Below are positions 1-8,844 of a stretch of 37,461 bases of DNA, piece after piece. Position 1 is the stretch's first letter; each line of letters begins with the position of its first letter. A program made the translations under genes and the position numbers. Source of the DNA: Paludibacteraceae bacterium (GTDB lineage: Bacteria; Bacteroidota; Bacteroidia; Bacteroidales; Paludibacteraceae); the NCBI GenBank assembly GCA_905234685.1, contig CAJOIR010000020.1, forward strand, positions 1 to 37,461. Reading direction: 5' to 3'. Under the pieces are notes generated by a model. That model saw only the letters and a program-made list of their open reading frames with translations, was not told the DNA's origin and searched no databases.

Positions 1-34
1 GTGATAACTCATATTCCACCCTGCCACCGAGCCC

Positions 35-84
35 CCTCACCTCTAACCCCTCACCCATAACCTCTAACCCATAACCTCTATAAA
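35..84. repeat. Degenerate CCTCTAACCCATAA-type intergenic repeat
   Basis: Low-complexity, C-rich sequence made of imperfect units of about 14 bases (CCTCTAACCCATAA followed by CCTCTA..., with earlier shorter variants). It lies upstream of the first promoter and resembles the TTAACC-rich array at 11767-11928. No gene is visible in the first 170 bases. Confidence 0.6.
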
Positions 85-140
85 AACAAAAAATCCACCA
101 TATTTGTCATATTATATACGCATATTTGAAAATTATGCCT

Positions 141-148
141 TATCTTTG
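141..148 (+). promoter_or_regulatory. Bacteroidetes -7 box before the Ig-like surface protein
   Basis: TATCTTTG fits the Bacteroidetes -7 consensus TAnnTTTG. No clear TTG stands 19-21 bases upstream; a TTTG ends at 128, which is too close. The expected transcript start near 152 gives a leader of about 50 bases to the ATG at 202. Confidence 0.55.
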
Positions 149-201
149 CACTCGTATTATTATGCACTAATATGTTCAATCGCAAACAACACCACACTAA
201 T

Positions 202-3200
202 ATGAAAAACATTCTTCGAAAGAGTCTCATGCTGACATTAGGCTGTCTGATAGCTGGTAGCATATTTGCTGAAACAACTTATATTTTGAGTGGCAAATGC
301 AATGTGCCTTTAACTAAAGAACTCAAGAACTCCAAATATCAAATCCTCAAATGTGATGATGATGGGACTAATCTGTCGGCAACAACTGATATATCATGTG
401 ATGTCAACAATGCAAGTGGATTTTACTATAATTCGACTTCTGCAGCATATTCCGATTTGAAGAACATAAGCAACTATAGCACAAGTAGTTCAAGTAATCA
501 CACAATGCAGGCACTCAAACTATCAGCGGAAGGCAAGATGACTATCACACTTAACAGCATTACCATTAGTAAGATTTTAGTGGTGTATAGCTGTTCCAGT
601 AGCGACAACACCACAATGACAATTGCCAATGAAACTGTCACCACCAAAGACAAGAATGTTTACTCTAAGGAAATTGAAGGTACATTCACATCCAAGATTG
701 AAATATCATCAGCAGCAAAAGAATACAAACTGTTTATCATTCTAGTCGAAGGGCAAAGTGCACCTCCCGTCTCTGTAACAGGCGTTTCATTAGACAAAAC
801 TTCATTGGAGCTTGAAGTGGGTGACGAGGTTACACTGAATGCGACAGTAAAGCCTGACAATGCAACAAACAAGGCTGTAGAATGGAAATCAGACAAAACT
901 TCTGTAGCCACTGTTGACCAGAATGGCAAGGTTAATGCTGTAGCTGTAGGCGACGCCAAGATAACGGTAACCACCAAAGACGGCAACAAAACTGCCACAT
1001 GCAATGTCAAGGTCAAGGCTGCCACAACAGACAGACCTTTGCAAAGCATCTCTATTCCTGCCACATTGCAACTTACTGAGGGAGGCAGTTCACAACTGAC
1101 AGTCACATATACCCCTTCAAACACTACTACTGACAAGACCATCAACTGGAAAAGCAGTAATACCGGTGTTGCTACAGTCTCCATCAATGGTACTGTTAAT
1201 GCAATAAAAGCAGGCACATCTACCATTACTGCAGAAGTAAATGCAGATAAAACGAAGACTGCACAATGTATAGTAACAGTAAAAGAGGCGTCCCCTGTGC
1301 CACAGACTAACCTCACCCTTCACACTCCTGGTGTTTATGAAGACGAAGACGGATATGATACTCCATTGGCGGTATTTAGCAACAGCGAGTATGAAGTGTA
1401 TTATGCCGGACGAACTTCAGATAGCAAAATGTCTATTCTTACCAAACCCGCCGACAAGACACTGGGTATAGAAGATGCAAAGACAGCAACAGCAACATAT
1501 TGCAAGATTGCTGACGGATGGGGGGAATTCACTACTGCCAGCGTAAGCAACAGTTCTCTACCCTCAGCAAAAGAAGAATTCAAAGCACCCAGCGATGTGT
1601 TCAAGACTGACGGAAAGACACTTAAAATACACATTAAAGGTTTTGACCAGTTCTCATATTATGCTCAAGACAAGAATGTGGAGATGAAGGACGGCGATTT
1701 TAAAAAGAAGCAGCGTTTCCAAGTGTTTATTGACGGTCAGATGCAACCTGAGACGCAATGTAGCACCAGTGCTACAATACGCCGTTATGACATAACAACT
1801 GCGGAGCACGTGATTGAAGTAAAGGCACTTGAAAATGGTCAAAGTCTGTTCTATGGTTTCTCCCTCCGTGTTGGAGAAAGACTACCTATGCTCAAACACC
1901 TCTCTGGCAACGACACCACACAGAGCGTTCTCTGCACACGCTCAATACAAGATATTGTTTACCGCGTCAAGTACAACGAGACCACAACCTTGGAATGGGT
2001 AGGTGCTCAAGCAACAGGCATCAAACTTGAAAAACGAGGCTCTACAGGAGTGGTTGACACAATGGTTGTGACTGGTACTCCCGTTTGCCCTGCTGGCGAA
2101 TATACCTACAAGGTGGTGGCAAAGCAAAACGGGGAAGAAATATCAAGTCTCACCGGCAAGATAACCGTCACATCCAAGATTGAAGCAACAACCGACACCA
2201 TTGTCAATGCCTATACCAACGAGGCTATCGACCCTATCATCTTCCGCTGCTATGCAGCAGAGAGCGAGATAACAGTCTCCGCCACTACGCCTGCTTGGAT
2301 TACAAAGACATACAAAGACAATACATATACTATCTCTGGCACTCCTACGCAAAAAGGCACACACGAGTTCACGGTTGGTGTCAAAGGCGGCAATAGCATC
2401 AAGTGCAAAATCACAGTCGAAGACTTGGTTCTTGGCGATAACCCCATTATGTATTTGTATAAAAACAGCAGTTCAGGGGTAGAGGTCTTTAAGACTCTCA
2501 ACTACACTCCTGTCGCACGAAAGACACAGAACTCTCTGCGACCAACCGAACAGTTTTCTCCTTATAAACTCATCATAATCTCCGAAGACGTGGATGCTGA
2601 CAACGAGGAGGTGCTTGACATTATTGATAACGTCAAGAAGCCGGTGCTCAACATGAAGAGTTTCACCTACACACGCTCACGACTTGACTATGGTTACCCC
2701 GACAACGGCAGTGTTCACGATACTGCCATCACTGTCTTGCAACCCTCCCACCCTGTTTTCAAAGGTATGAATGTAACGACAAAAGGTGAAATCCGGATTC
2801 TTAAGACAGTCAACGGTCGTGGTCTGATGCCTGTGGAAATTGACAACTGCGATGGGTCTTACGCTCTTGCCACAGCTAAAAAGCAGGGTGTTGATTACGA
2901 CGCTTCAGGCGACGACGAGACTTTCCTGCATGAAATACCTGCCTCCAAACGTGGTGCGAAATACATCTTGTTCCCGCTCTCTCGTCAGTCTGCCGACCAG
3001 CTTAACACCAACGGCATGACCTTGCTCAAGAACATCATCGAATACTTGCTTGGTAATGAGCAACCAACCGTTACCAACCCGGAATTGGCTATCAAGAGTT
3101 TTAGTGTTAATGGTATAGAAGCCAAAATTGACGGTCAGGAGATCAGTGTTGAGTTGCCCGCAGGCACCAACCTCAAAGACCTTAGACCTCAGATAACTCT

Positions 3201-3540
3201 GGCAGACCCTGTCTTGACAAAGGTGACACCCGCTTCAGGCGACAGCGTGGCATTCCCCAACTCTCCTATGTTCGGCGTTGACTATGTTGTAACCGACTTT
3301 ATTCACCGCAAGGTTTATACTGCTCACGTCACTGCCCCCACTTCGCTTGGCGACATGCTTATAGAGGGAGTATGGTTCGATGGTGAGATGTTGCACAACA
3401 CTCAAGGTGAGCCTCTCAATATCTACAACCTTGCAGGCACACTCATCACCTTCACCGACAGCGACTTCAGTTTCACTGGCATGCCCCATTCGCTCTACCT
3501 CGTTGTTGGCACAACAGGCAACATGAAGATCTTGTATTAA
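202..3540 (+). CDS. Secreted surface protein with tandem BID_2 Ig-like domains
   Basis: The 1112-residue product starts with a signal peptide (positively charged MKNILRK, hydrophobic stretch, cleavage near SIFA-E). I chose the ATG at 202 because it puts the signal peptide at the N-terminus; an in-frame ATG at 172 would add ten residues. Two bacterial Ig-like group 2 domains follow at about residues 193-272 and 277-360, each with the typical pattern of a GD or GG turn, W-K-S, VATV and G-x-V-x-A. The middle and C-terminal parts hold weaker Ig-like stretches. The end (GEPLNIYNLAGTLI to the final KILY) resembles a short type IX secretion sorting domain, which would place the protein on the cell surface; that is inference. 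Role unknown: adhesion or glycan binding are typical of such proteins. It stands alone, before a gene with its own promoter. Confidence 0.8.
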   Translation: MKNILRKSLMLTLGCLIAGSIFAETTYILSGKCNVPLTKELKNSKYQILKCDDDGTNLSATTDISCDVNNASGFYYNSTSAAYSDLKNISNYSTSSSSNHTMQALKLSAEGKMTITLNSITISKILVVYSCSSSDNTTMTIANETVTTKDKNVYSKEIEGTFTSKIEISSAAKEYKLFIILVEGQSAPPVSVTGVSLDKTSLELEVGDEVTLNATVKPDNATNKAVEWKSDKTSVATVDQNGKVNAVAVGDAKITVTTKDGNKTATCNVKVKAATTDRPLQSISIPATLQLTEGGSSQLTVTYTPSNTTTDKTINWKSSNTGVATVSINGTVNAIKAGTSTITAEVNADKTKTAQCIVTVKEASPVPQTNLTLHTPGVYEDEDGYDTPLAVFSNSEYEVYYAGRTSDSKMSILTKPADKTLGIEDAKTATATYCKIADGWGEFTTASVSNSSLPSAKEEFKAPSDVFKTDGKTLKIHIKGFDQFSYYAQDKNVEMKDGDFKKKQRFQVFIDGQMQPETQCSTSATIRRYDITTAEHVIEVKALENGQSLFYGFSLRVGERLPMLKHLSGNDTTQSVLCTRSIQDIVYRVKYNETTTLEWVGAQATGIKLEKRGSTGVVDTMVVTGTPVCPAGEYTYKVVAKQNGEEISSLTGKITVTSKIEATTDTIVNAYTNEAIDPIIFRCYAAESEITVSATTPAWITKTYKDNTYTISGTPTQKGTHEFTVGVKGGNSIKCKITVEDLVLGDNPIMYLYKNSSSGVEVFKTLNYTPVARKTQNSLRPTEQFSPYKLIIISEDVDADNEEVLDIIDNVKKPVLNMKSFTYTRSRLDYGYPDNGSVHDTAITVLQPSHPVFKGMNVTTKGEIRILKTVNGRGLMPVEIDNCDGSYALATAKKQGVDYDASGDDETFLHEIPASKRGAKYILFPLSRQSADQLNTNGMTLLKNIIEYLLGNEQPTVTNPELAIKSFSVNGIEAKIDGQEISVELPAGTNLKDLRPQITLADPVLTKVTPASGDSVAFPNSPMFGVDYVVTDFIHRKVYTAHVTAPTSLGDMLIEGVWFDGEMLHNTQGEPLNIYNLAGTLITFTDSDFSFTGMPHSLYLVVGTTGNMKILY

Positions 3541-3565
3541 AAGTGCATATTTGCATAAAAACTAT

Positions 3566-3596
3566 TTGTCACGGTGCAAAGTATTTCGTATCTTTG
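3566..3596 (+). promoter_or_regulatory. Promoter of the GH25 lysozyme gene
   Basis: TTG at 3566-3568 and TATCTTTG at 3589-3596, separated by 20 bases, match the Bacteroidetes -33/-7 promoter. The transcript should begin near 3600, only 0-1 base before the GTG proposed as start codon, so the mRNA would be essentially leaderless. Confidence 0.75.
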
Positions 3597-3600
3597 CGCC

Positions 3601-4476
3601 GTGAATACTTTTCAGAAAAAGAAACGCAGACACCATTCTTCAGCAAAGCAGCGGAAGCAGTGGCGTATTATTCTTGCTGTGGGAATTGTGGTGTTGATTC
3701 TTCTTGTGCCTATTGTCATTGCAGGCATTCTTTGGTGGCGTGGTCTTCTGCCTACCCGCGAAGAGTTGCCGCGATACAAAGAGCGAATCCTCATCATGCT
3801 GCAAGGCTGGAAACATGCTCGTCTGCCTGAAGGTGAAGTCATAGGAATTGACATTTCGCACTACCAGGGCAACATCAACTTCGGTGAACTGTGTTTTCAT
3901 ATCGACAACACCCGCCGCATGTATTCTTCACCACGCAAAGACACCAGACAGCGTAATGTTGATTTCGTTATCGCTAAGGCGACGCAAGGCAGCAACATGC
4001 AAGATGCCTATTACAAGCAGAACAAACAGGGTTGCCGCGAGCAGGGCATTCTGTTTGGAGCGTATCATTTCTATTCACTCCGTTCATCGGTAGTGCAGCA
4101 GGCAGACAACTTCATACATTTTGCAGGTCTGCAGAAAGGCGACCTTGTGCCTGTGCTCGATGTTGAGCCTGTTGACGGAATGTTGCCGCAGCAGGATTCC
4201 GTTGTTAAGTGGCTCGGTATCGTGAAACGGTATTACGGAGTGCAACCACTGATATATACCAACGAGGGCACATATAAGAACTATTTCCTCAAACACAATA
4301 CGCTCAGCAAATACTCCTATTGGGTGGCGCGCTACGGAGGACGCGAACCAAGCCGTATGCATGTAATGTGGCAGTGTGCGGAAAGCGGCAGAGTCGGAGG
4401 CGTCAGCGGACCTGTTGACATCAACATATTCCGAGGCAGCATGGCAGACTTGAAACATTTATATGTAATAAAGTGA
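3601..4476 (+). CDS. Membrane-anchored GH25 lysozyme-like muramidase
   Basis: 291 residues from a GTG start. Family GH25 enzymes cleave the beta-1,4 bond between N-acetylmuramic acid and N-acetylglucosamine in peptidoglycan. After a very basic N-terminus comes one membrane segment at about residues 21-46 (IILAVGIVVLILLVPIVIAG), then the GH25 barrel. It opens with GIDISHYQG, whose Asp is a conserved active-site residue, and has VIAKATQG, GAYHFY, LDVEP (acidic catalytic pair) and IYTN. The end, GPVDINIFRG, is the usual closing motif. Start choice: an upstream in-frame ATG at 3574 lies before the predicted transcript start and would not be in the mRNA, so GTG 3601 is preferred. The protein is probably anchored in the inner membrane with its catalytic domain in the periplasm, for cell-wall remodelling. 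Confidence 0.88.
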   Translation: MNTFQKKKRRHHSSAKQRKQWRIILAVGIVVLILLVPIVIAGILWWRGLLPTREELPRYKERILIMLQGWKHARLPEGEVIGIDISHYQGNINFGELCFHIDNTRRMYSSPRKDTRQRNVDFVIAKATQGSNMQDAYYKQNKQGCREQGILFGAYHFYSLRSSVVQQADNFIHFAGLQKGDLVPVLDVEPVDGMLPQQDSVVKWLGIVKRYYGVQPLIYTNEGTYKNYFLKHNTLSKYSYWVARYGGREPSRMHVMWQCAESGRVGGVSGPVDINIFRGSMADLKHLYVIK

Positions 4477-4492
4477 ACTGACGGTAGTGTGA

Positions 4493-4524
4493 TTTGGTAA
4501 TTTGATAGATAATTTATAACTTTG
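4493..4524 (+). promoter_or_regulatory. Promoter of the nucleosidase-like gene
   Basis: TTTG at 4493-4496, 20-base spacer, TAACTTTG at 4517-4524. Good match to the Bacteroidetes consensus; leader of about 24 bases to the ATG at 4552. Confidence 0.75.
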
Positions 4525-4551
4525 CAAACACAATAAATCAACTGACAAACT

Positions 4552-5007
4552 ATGCAACTTGTATTGATAGCCGAAGAACAGGAAAGAACATTGGCGGAAA
4601 AGTATTTTCCTGGTATAGAAGTGCTTGTTACCGGCGTAGGCGCACTCAACATCATGCGTGCCACTCGCAATCTGCCGCTTGACACGGAGATATTCAACGT
4701 TGGTTACGCAGGCAGCAGTAATTTCTCGATTGGAACTGTGGTAGAGGTTAAGGAATCACGTCTTAACCACCCTAATGTAGAATATTCTGAGCCTGAGTTT
4801 GTGTTGGAATGTGTCACCGACTTGCCAGTCAAGGCTGTTTGCTACACTGGTGTTGACTTCTGCCTGCAGTCCGACTACAGAGACTGCGTCTTCGACATGG
4901 AGCTTGCCTTCATCTGCGGCATGGGGTTCAAACAAGTACATGCACTCAAATATGTCAGCGACAACCTCTCGCTGCATGAGTACAGAAAAGTCGGAGCAGG
5001 AGTCTGA
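4552..5007 (+). CDS. Short nucleoside phosphorylase/MTA-SAH nucleosidase-like protein
   Basis: 151 residues resembling the PNP_UDP_1 superfamily, which cleaves or phosphorolyses nucleosides such as 5'-methylthioadenosine or S-adenosylhomocysteine. Visible family landmarks are VTGVGALN near residue 23, NVGYAGS near 49 with G-x-VVEV after it, FDME near 111 (the Glu that contacts ribose in MTA/SAH nucleosidase) and VSDN near 134 (the catalytic Asp position). Typical members are about 230 residues, so about 80 are missing, mainly from the middle. The frame is open and the key residues remain, so it looks like a compact family member and not a decayed gene. The substrate cannot be told. The next gene follows after 50 bases with no obvious promoter, so co-transcription is possible. 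Confidence 0.65.
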   Translation: MQLVLIAEEQERTLAEKYFPGIEVLVTGVGALNIMRATRNLPLDTEIFNVGYAGSSNFSIGTVVEVKESRLNHPNVEYSEPEFVLECVTDLPVKAVCYTGVDFCLQSDYRDCVFDMELAFICGMGFKQVHALKYVSDNLSLHEYRKVGAGV

Positions 5008-5057
5008 CAGTCGAATCATCGAATATTTATAATATTTATCCTCATATTTACTGCCTT

Positions 5058-7298
5058 ATGAAAGAGAAAAAACAAAACGGTTACAAGTGGACGTTTCAGA
5101 AGATAGGAGGCGCCACAAGAGTAAAAATCCAGTCAGGCGAAGACCTCAAACATCTTGGTGAACTTGACCAGAAGATGTGGACTGTCCTCAGTTGCCCCAT
5201 CACCGGTCTTGAAATCAGTGATGCCAGCTTGCGTTACATGGATTCGGATGGTGACGGAAAGATTCACGTAAACGACGTTATTGCCACCACCAACTGGTTG
5301 ACCAACGTAGTAAAGAATCCTGACAACCTGCTGCTTTCAAAAGACGGAATCGCACTCTCTGACATCAATCAGGAGAGCGAAGCAGGCAAACAACTCTATA
5401 TCTCCGCCAAACAGATTCTTGAGAACCTGAAGAAAGATGGCGAGGTGGTTACTGTTGCCGACTCCTCTGATAGCATCGCCATCTTCGCACAGACACGCTT
5501 CAATGGCGACGGTATCATTACCGAAGGCTCCACCGATGAAGAGAGTCTGAAAGCAGTCATCGCTGCTGCTGTGGCAGCTACAGGCGGCAGTCAGGATCGC
5601 AGTGGAGTACAGGGTGTCAACGCAGAGCAGATAGAGGCATTCTATCAGGCGCTCGCAGACTATGCCGCATGGCAGGCGGCAAAACCCGCTATGCCTTACG
5701 GCGACGACACCGACAAGGCTATAGAACTCTTCAACGCCCTCAATGCCAAGGTAAAGGATTTCTTCCTCCGCTCCAAACTGGCAGCGTTCAATACAGACAG
5801 CACTGCTGCTCTTGATGTACAGGTAAGCCGCATCGAAGCCATCTCTGCCGACAACCTTACTGAGAAAGGTGCAGAGATAGCCTCCTACCCCATCCAACGT
5901 GTCACAGGTAAGGCAGAACTTGACCTGACCGCTCCGTTCAACCCTGCATGGGCAGCACAGATGTCAGCACTCCTCGGTATAGCTGTTGACAAGAAAAAGA
6001 AGAGTCTCACCGAAACCGAGTGGGACGAGATTGGTGCCAAGACTGGTGCATATACCGCATGGCTTGATGCAAAGGCAGGCGCAAATGTGGAAAGCATCGG
6101 ACTCGAAGGCATTGATGCAATGCTCAAGAACGACAAGAAAGACGAACTGCTCAAACTCGTTGAGGATGACAAGGCTCTTGAGGCTGAAGCCAACGGTATC
6201 GACTGCGTGGACAAACTCACGCACCTCTATCGTGACTACTTCACAGTGCTCAAGAACTACATCACACTTCAGGACTTCTACGACAAAGACCAGAACGTTA
6301 AAGCTGTATTCCAGTCAGGCACACTCATCATTGACCAGCGCGCATGCCACCTCTGTATGAAAGTGCAGAATGCAGCGGCACACGGAGTGATGGCTCCGGC
6401 AAGCGGCATGTATCTGCTCTACTGCACATGCACAAGCAAGCAGAAAGCTGCTCCGCTTGACATCGTGGCTGCTATGACAATGGGCGAGACAGGCGACCTC
6501 TATGTAGGCAAGAACGCCATCTTCTACGACCGCGACGGTGTTGACTACGATGCTGTTGTGACAAAGATTATTGAAAACCCGATAAGCATCAAGCAGGCAT
6601 TCTGGTCACCTTACCGCCGTCTGGCTAAATGGGCGGAAGACCTCATCAACAAACGCGCTGCTGAGAAAGACGCCAAGATGATGGCAGACACTCAGGGCAA
6701 ACTGCAGGAAGCTCCTGCTGCAGGCGCTGACGGTAAACCCGCTCCACAGGCATTCGACATAGCCAAGTTCGCAGGCATCTTCGCTGCAATAGGCATGGCA
6801 TTAGGACTCATCGGAGCTGCCCTCGCTTCCTTCTTCGGAGCATTCACTGCATGGTGGCACTGGGTGGTATTCTTCTTCGCTCTCATTCTCATCATCTCAG
6901 GTCCGAGCATGATAATGGCATGGCTGAAACTGCGCAAGCGCAACATTGCACCTATTCTCAACGCCAATGGCTGGGCGGTCAATGCAGCATCTATTGTCAA
7001 CATCCCGTTTGGAGCCACACTGACTGACCAGGTTAAATTCCCGATGGTGAAAGGCAAAGACCCGTTTGCAAAGAAAGGTCTTCCTTGCTGGGCAAAATGG
7101 CTTATTACCATACTTGTTATTGCAGCTATCGCATGTTGCCTGTGGATCTTCGGATGCCTCAACAGGTGGGAAATCTACTCGCCCATTGAGAAATACCGCC
7201 CTGCAGTTGAAGAAGTGGCAAAACCCGCTGCAGAGGTCACCGAGACAGCAGAGGCAGTCACTGAAGAAGCACCTGCCGACGAGCCGCAAGCAGAATAA
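5058..7298 (+). CDS. EF-hand-containing membrane protein of unknown function
   Basis: 746 residues; family not recognised. No signal peptide: the N-terminus is basic and then globular. A canonical calcium-binding EF-hand loop lies at residues 62-73 (DSDGDGKIHVND). A second, partial one (NGDGIITEGS) occurs near 155, so this may be a paired EF-hand domain. The long middle part is helical and alanine-rich. C-terminally there are two or three membrane segments: about 570-592 (GIFAAIGMALGLIGAALASF), 597-618 and about 678-700 (LITILVIAAIACCLWIFGC). The tail is acidic and Ala/Glu/Pro-rich. A large cytoplasmic domain tethered by C-terminal helices is the likely topology. A 14-bp tandem repeat follows the gene. 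Calcium sensing or binding is inference from the loop only. Confidence 0.8.
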   Translation: MKEKKQNGYKWTFQKIGGATRVKIQSGEDLKHLGELDQKMWTVLSCPITGLEISDASLRYMDSDGDGKIHVNDVIATTNWLTNVVKNPDNLLLSKDGIALSDINQESEAGKQLYISAKQILENLKKDGEVVTVADSSDSIAIFAQTRFNGDGIITEGSTDEESLKAVIAAAVAATGGSQDRSGVQGVNAEQIEAFYQALADYAAWQAAKPAMPYGDDTDKAIELFNALNAKVKDFFLRSKLAAFNTDSTAALDVQVSRIEAISADNLTEKGAEIASYPIQRVTGKAELDLTAPFNPAWAAQMSALLGIAVDKKKKSLTETEWDEIGAKTGAYTAWLDAKAGANVESIGLEGIDAMLKNDKKDELLKLVEDDKALEAEANGIDCVDKLTHLYRDYFTVLKNYITLQDFYDKDQNVKAVFQSGTLIIDQRACHLCMKVQNAAAHGVMAPASGMYLLYCTCTSKQKAAPLDIVAAMTMGETGDLYVGKNAIFYDRDGVDYDAVVTKIIENPISIKQAFWSPYRRLAKWAEDLINKRAAEKDAKMMADTQGKLQEAPAAGADGKPAPQAFDIAKFAGIFAAIGMALGLIGAALASFFGAFTAWWHWVVFFFALILIISGPSMIMAWLKLRKRNIAPILNANGWAVNAASIVNIPFGATLTDQVKFPMVKGKDPFAKKGLPCWAKWLITILVIAAIACCLWIFGCLNRWEIYSPIEKYRPAVEEVAKPAAEVTETAEAVTEEAPADEPQAE

Positions 7299-7311
7299 TC
7301 AACAAATACCC

Positions 7312-7353
7312 AAATCGTAAATAGTAAATCGTAAATAGTAAATCGTAAATAAT
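7312..7353. repeat. Three tandem 14-bp AAATCGTAAATAGT units
   Basis: Three consecutive 14-base units (AAATCGTAAATAGT twice, then AAATCGTAAATAAT) between two convergent genes. The same unit family forms the array at 29412-29482, and both arrays are followed by GTAAATATCTT (7361-7371 here). Confidence 0.85.
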
Positions 7354-7379
7354 AAAATAAGTAAATATCTTGGGCCCTG

Positions 7380-7850
7380 TCACTCATGGTGATAGGGCTC
7401 ATTGCGAAGAATAGTCATTGCACGGTATATCTGCTCCACAAAGAACAGGCGCACCATCTGGTGTGAGAAAGTCATCTTGGAAAGAGAGAGTTTGGCATCT
7501 GCTCTCTCATATACTGCCTTGCTGAAGCCGTAAGGTCCTCCTACAGCAAATACTACATTTCTGCCTGCTGACATCAGTCGTTGCATATAGTCGGCAAACT
7601 CCATAGAGCGGTATTCCTTGCCGTGCTCGTCAAGCAGCACAAGCATGTCAGCGGCGGAGAGAGAAGCCAGTATCATCTTGCCTTCAGCCTCTTTCTGCTG
7701 CTCCTGAGTGAGATTCTTGGTATTGCGCAACTCAGGCAACACCTGCATGTCAAACTGAATATAGTGCGACAGACGACTCTTGTAATCATCTGTCATACTC
7801 TCTATCCTCTTGTCTGTGGTTTTGCCTACCACCAATAACGTGACTCTCAT
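7380..7850 (-). CDS. rlmH: 23S rRNA (pseudouridine1915-N3)-methyltransferase RlmH
   Basis: 156 residues, the usual size for RlmH, a SPOUT-class enzyme that methylates pseudouridine 1915 in helix 69 of 23S rRNA using S-adenosylmethionine. Diagnostic motifs: LLDEHGKEYRS in the middle, FAVGGPYGFS (the SAM-binding knot) and the C-terminal LSLSKMTFSHQMVRLFFVEQIYRA ending in EPYHHE, spread over roughly residues 68-156. The start is set at the ATG read from 7850 (MRVTLLVVGK, the standard RlmH N-terminus); a longer frame reaching 7892 would run through its own promoter. It diverges from nadC, with promoters for both genes in the 94 bases between them. Confidence 0.97.
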   Translation of the reverse strand: MRVTLLVVGKTTDKRIESMTDDYKSRLSHYIQFDMQVLPELRNTKNLTQEQQKEAEGKMILASLSAADMLVLLDEHGKEYRSMEFADYMQRLMSAGRNVVFAVGGPYGFSKAVYERADAKLSLSKMTFSHQMVRLFFVEQIYRAMTILRNEPYHHE

Positions 7851-7869
7851 ACTGACGTGATATTTTTTG

Positions 7870-7899
7870 CAAAGATATAAAAAATCTTTCAACTGTCAA
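7870..7899 (-). promoter_or_regulatory. Promoter of rlmH
   Basis: Read on the reverse strand: TTG at 7899-7897, 19-base spacer, TATCTTTG at 7877-7870. This leaves a leader of roughly 15 bases before the rlmH ATG at 7850. It supports the short start and overlaps the region feeding the divergent nadC promoter. Confidence 0.75.
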
Positions 7900-7909
7900 T
7901 TATTCTTTG

Positions 7910-7917
7910 TATCTTTG
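7910..7917 (+). promoter_or_regulatory. -7 box of the nadC operon
   Basis: TATCTTTG followed by CAC. The -33 region (TTTC near 7887) is weak. The leader to the nadC ATG at 7945 would be about 24 bases. It probably also serves the two genes behind nadC. Confidence 0.65.
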
Positions 7918-7944
7918 CACCCAAATAGACAAAATCAGACGCTT

Positions 7945-8823
7945 ATGAAATATATCAGCAAAGAAGAGTTGCGCAAACTCATTGCACAGTGGTTTAAAGA
8001 GGACATCGGTGACGGTGACCACACCTCGCTCAGCAGCATACCAGAGTCGGCTATGGGTTGCCAGCAGTTGATAATCAAGGAAGAAGGCATACTTGCCGGA
8101 GTAGAAGTGGCAGAAGAGGTGATTCGCTTCTTCGACCCTGAACTGCGCATGGAGATCTTCATACGTGACGGCGCTCACGTTGTCCCCGGTGACATCGCTT
8201 TCCGTGTCTATGGCAAGGTGTTGTCCCTGCTGCAGGTGGAGCGCACTATGCTCAACATCATGCAGCGTATGTCGGGCATCGCCACTACCGCTCACCGTTA
8301 CCAGTCGCTCATTGCTGACACCGGCTGCCGGGTGCTTGACACCAGAAAGACAACTCCCGGACTGCGCCTGTTGGAGAAAGAGGCGGTAAGCATAGGCGGA
8401 GGCACCAACCACCGCATCGGTCTCTTCGACATGATACTCCTCAAAGACAACCATGTGGACTTCGCAGGAGGTATCACTGCTGCCATCACAAGGGCACAAG
8501 ACTATTGCAAAAAGAAAAAGAAAGACCTCAAAATAGAGATAGAAGTAAGAAACGAGGATGAGATACGCGAGGCTCTCGCTACCAACGGTGCCGACCGCAT
8601 CATGCTCGACAACTTCACACCAGAGCGTACACGCAAGGCAGTTGAGATAATCCGCTGCTGGGAAAAAGAGAATGGCAGACACATAGAAATCGAGTCGTCG
8701 GGCGGCATCACCATCAACACTCTGCGCGACTATGCCCTCTGTGGTGTGGATTTCATCTCCGTAGGTGCACTCACTCACAGTGTCAAGAGCCTCGACATGT
8801 CATTCAAAGCAGTTAAACAGTGA
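7945..8823 (+). CDS. nadC: Nicotinate-nucleotide pyrophosphorylase (carboxylating)
   Basis: 292 residues, typical for NadC, which converts quinolinate and phosphoribosyl pyrophosphate to nicotinate mononucleotide, CO2 and pyrophosphate in de novo NAD synthesis. Landmarks: EDIGDGDHTS near residue 16 (substrate entry), VERTMLNIMQRMSGIAT around 100, DTRKTTPGLR around 131 (quinolinate and phosphate binding Arg/Lys), GGGTNHRIGLFDMILLKDNH around 152, IEIEVRN, MLDNF and ESSGGI with ISVGALTHS at the end. The ATG at 7945 lies 24-28 bases after the expected transcript start; an upstream in-frame ATG at 7867 precedes the promoter. First gene of a likely nadC-aminopeptidase-prfB operon (gaps 21 and 18 bases). 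nadA and nadB are not in the window. Confidence 0.97.
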   Translation: MKYISKEELRKLIAQWFKEDIGDGDHTSLSSIPESAMGCQQLIIKEEGILAGVEVAEEVIRFFDPELRMEIFIRDGAHVVPGDIAFRVYGKVLSLLQVERTMLNIMQRMSGIATTAHRYQSLIADTGCRVLDTRKTTPGLRLLEKEAVSIGGGTNHRIGLFDMILLKDNHVDFAGGITAAITRAQDYCKKKKKDLKIEIEVRNEDEIREALATNGADRIMLDNFTPERTRKAVEIIRCWEKENGRHIEIESSGGITINTLRDYALCGVDFISVGALTHSVKSLDMSFKAVKQ

Positions 8824-8844
8824 TTTAGATAATCGACAATTACT

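Noticed and set aside
660..1316. Reverse-strand open frame of 218 codons
   Set aside because: Antisense to the Ig-like domains; the hydrophobic translation reflects the complement of Thr/Lys/Asn codons.
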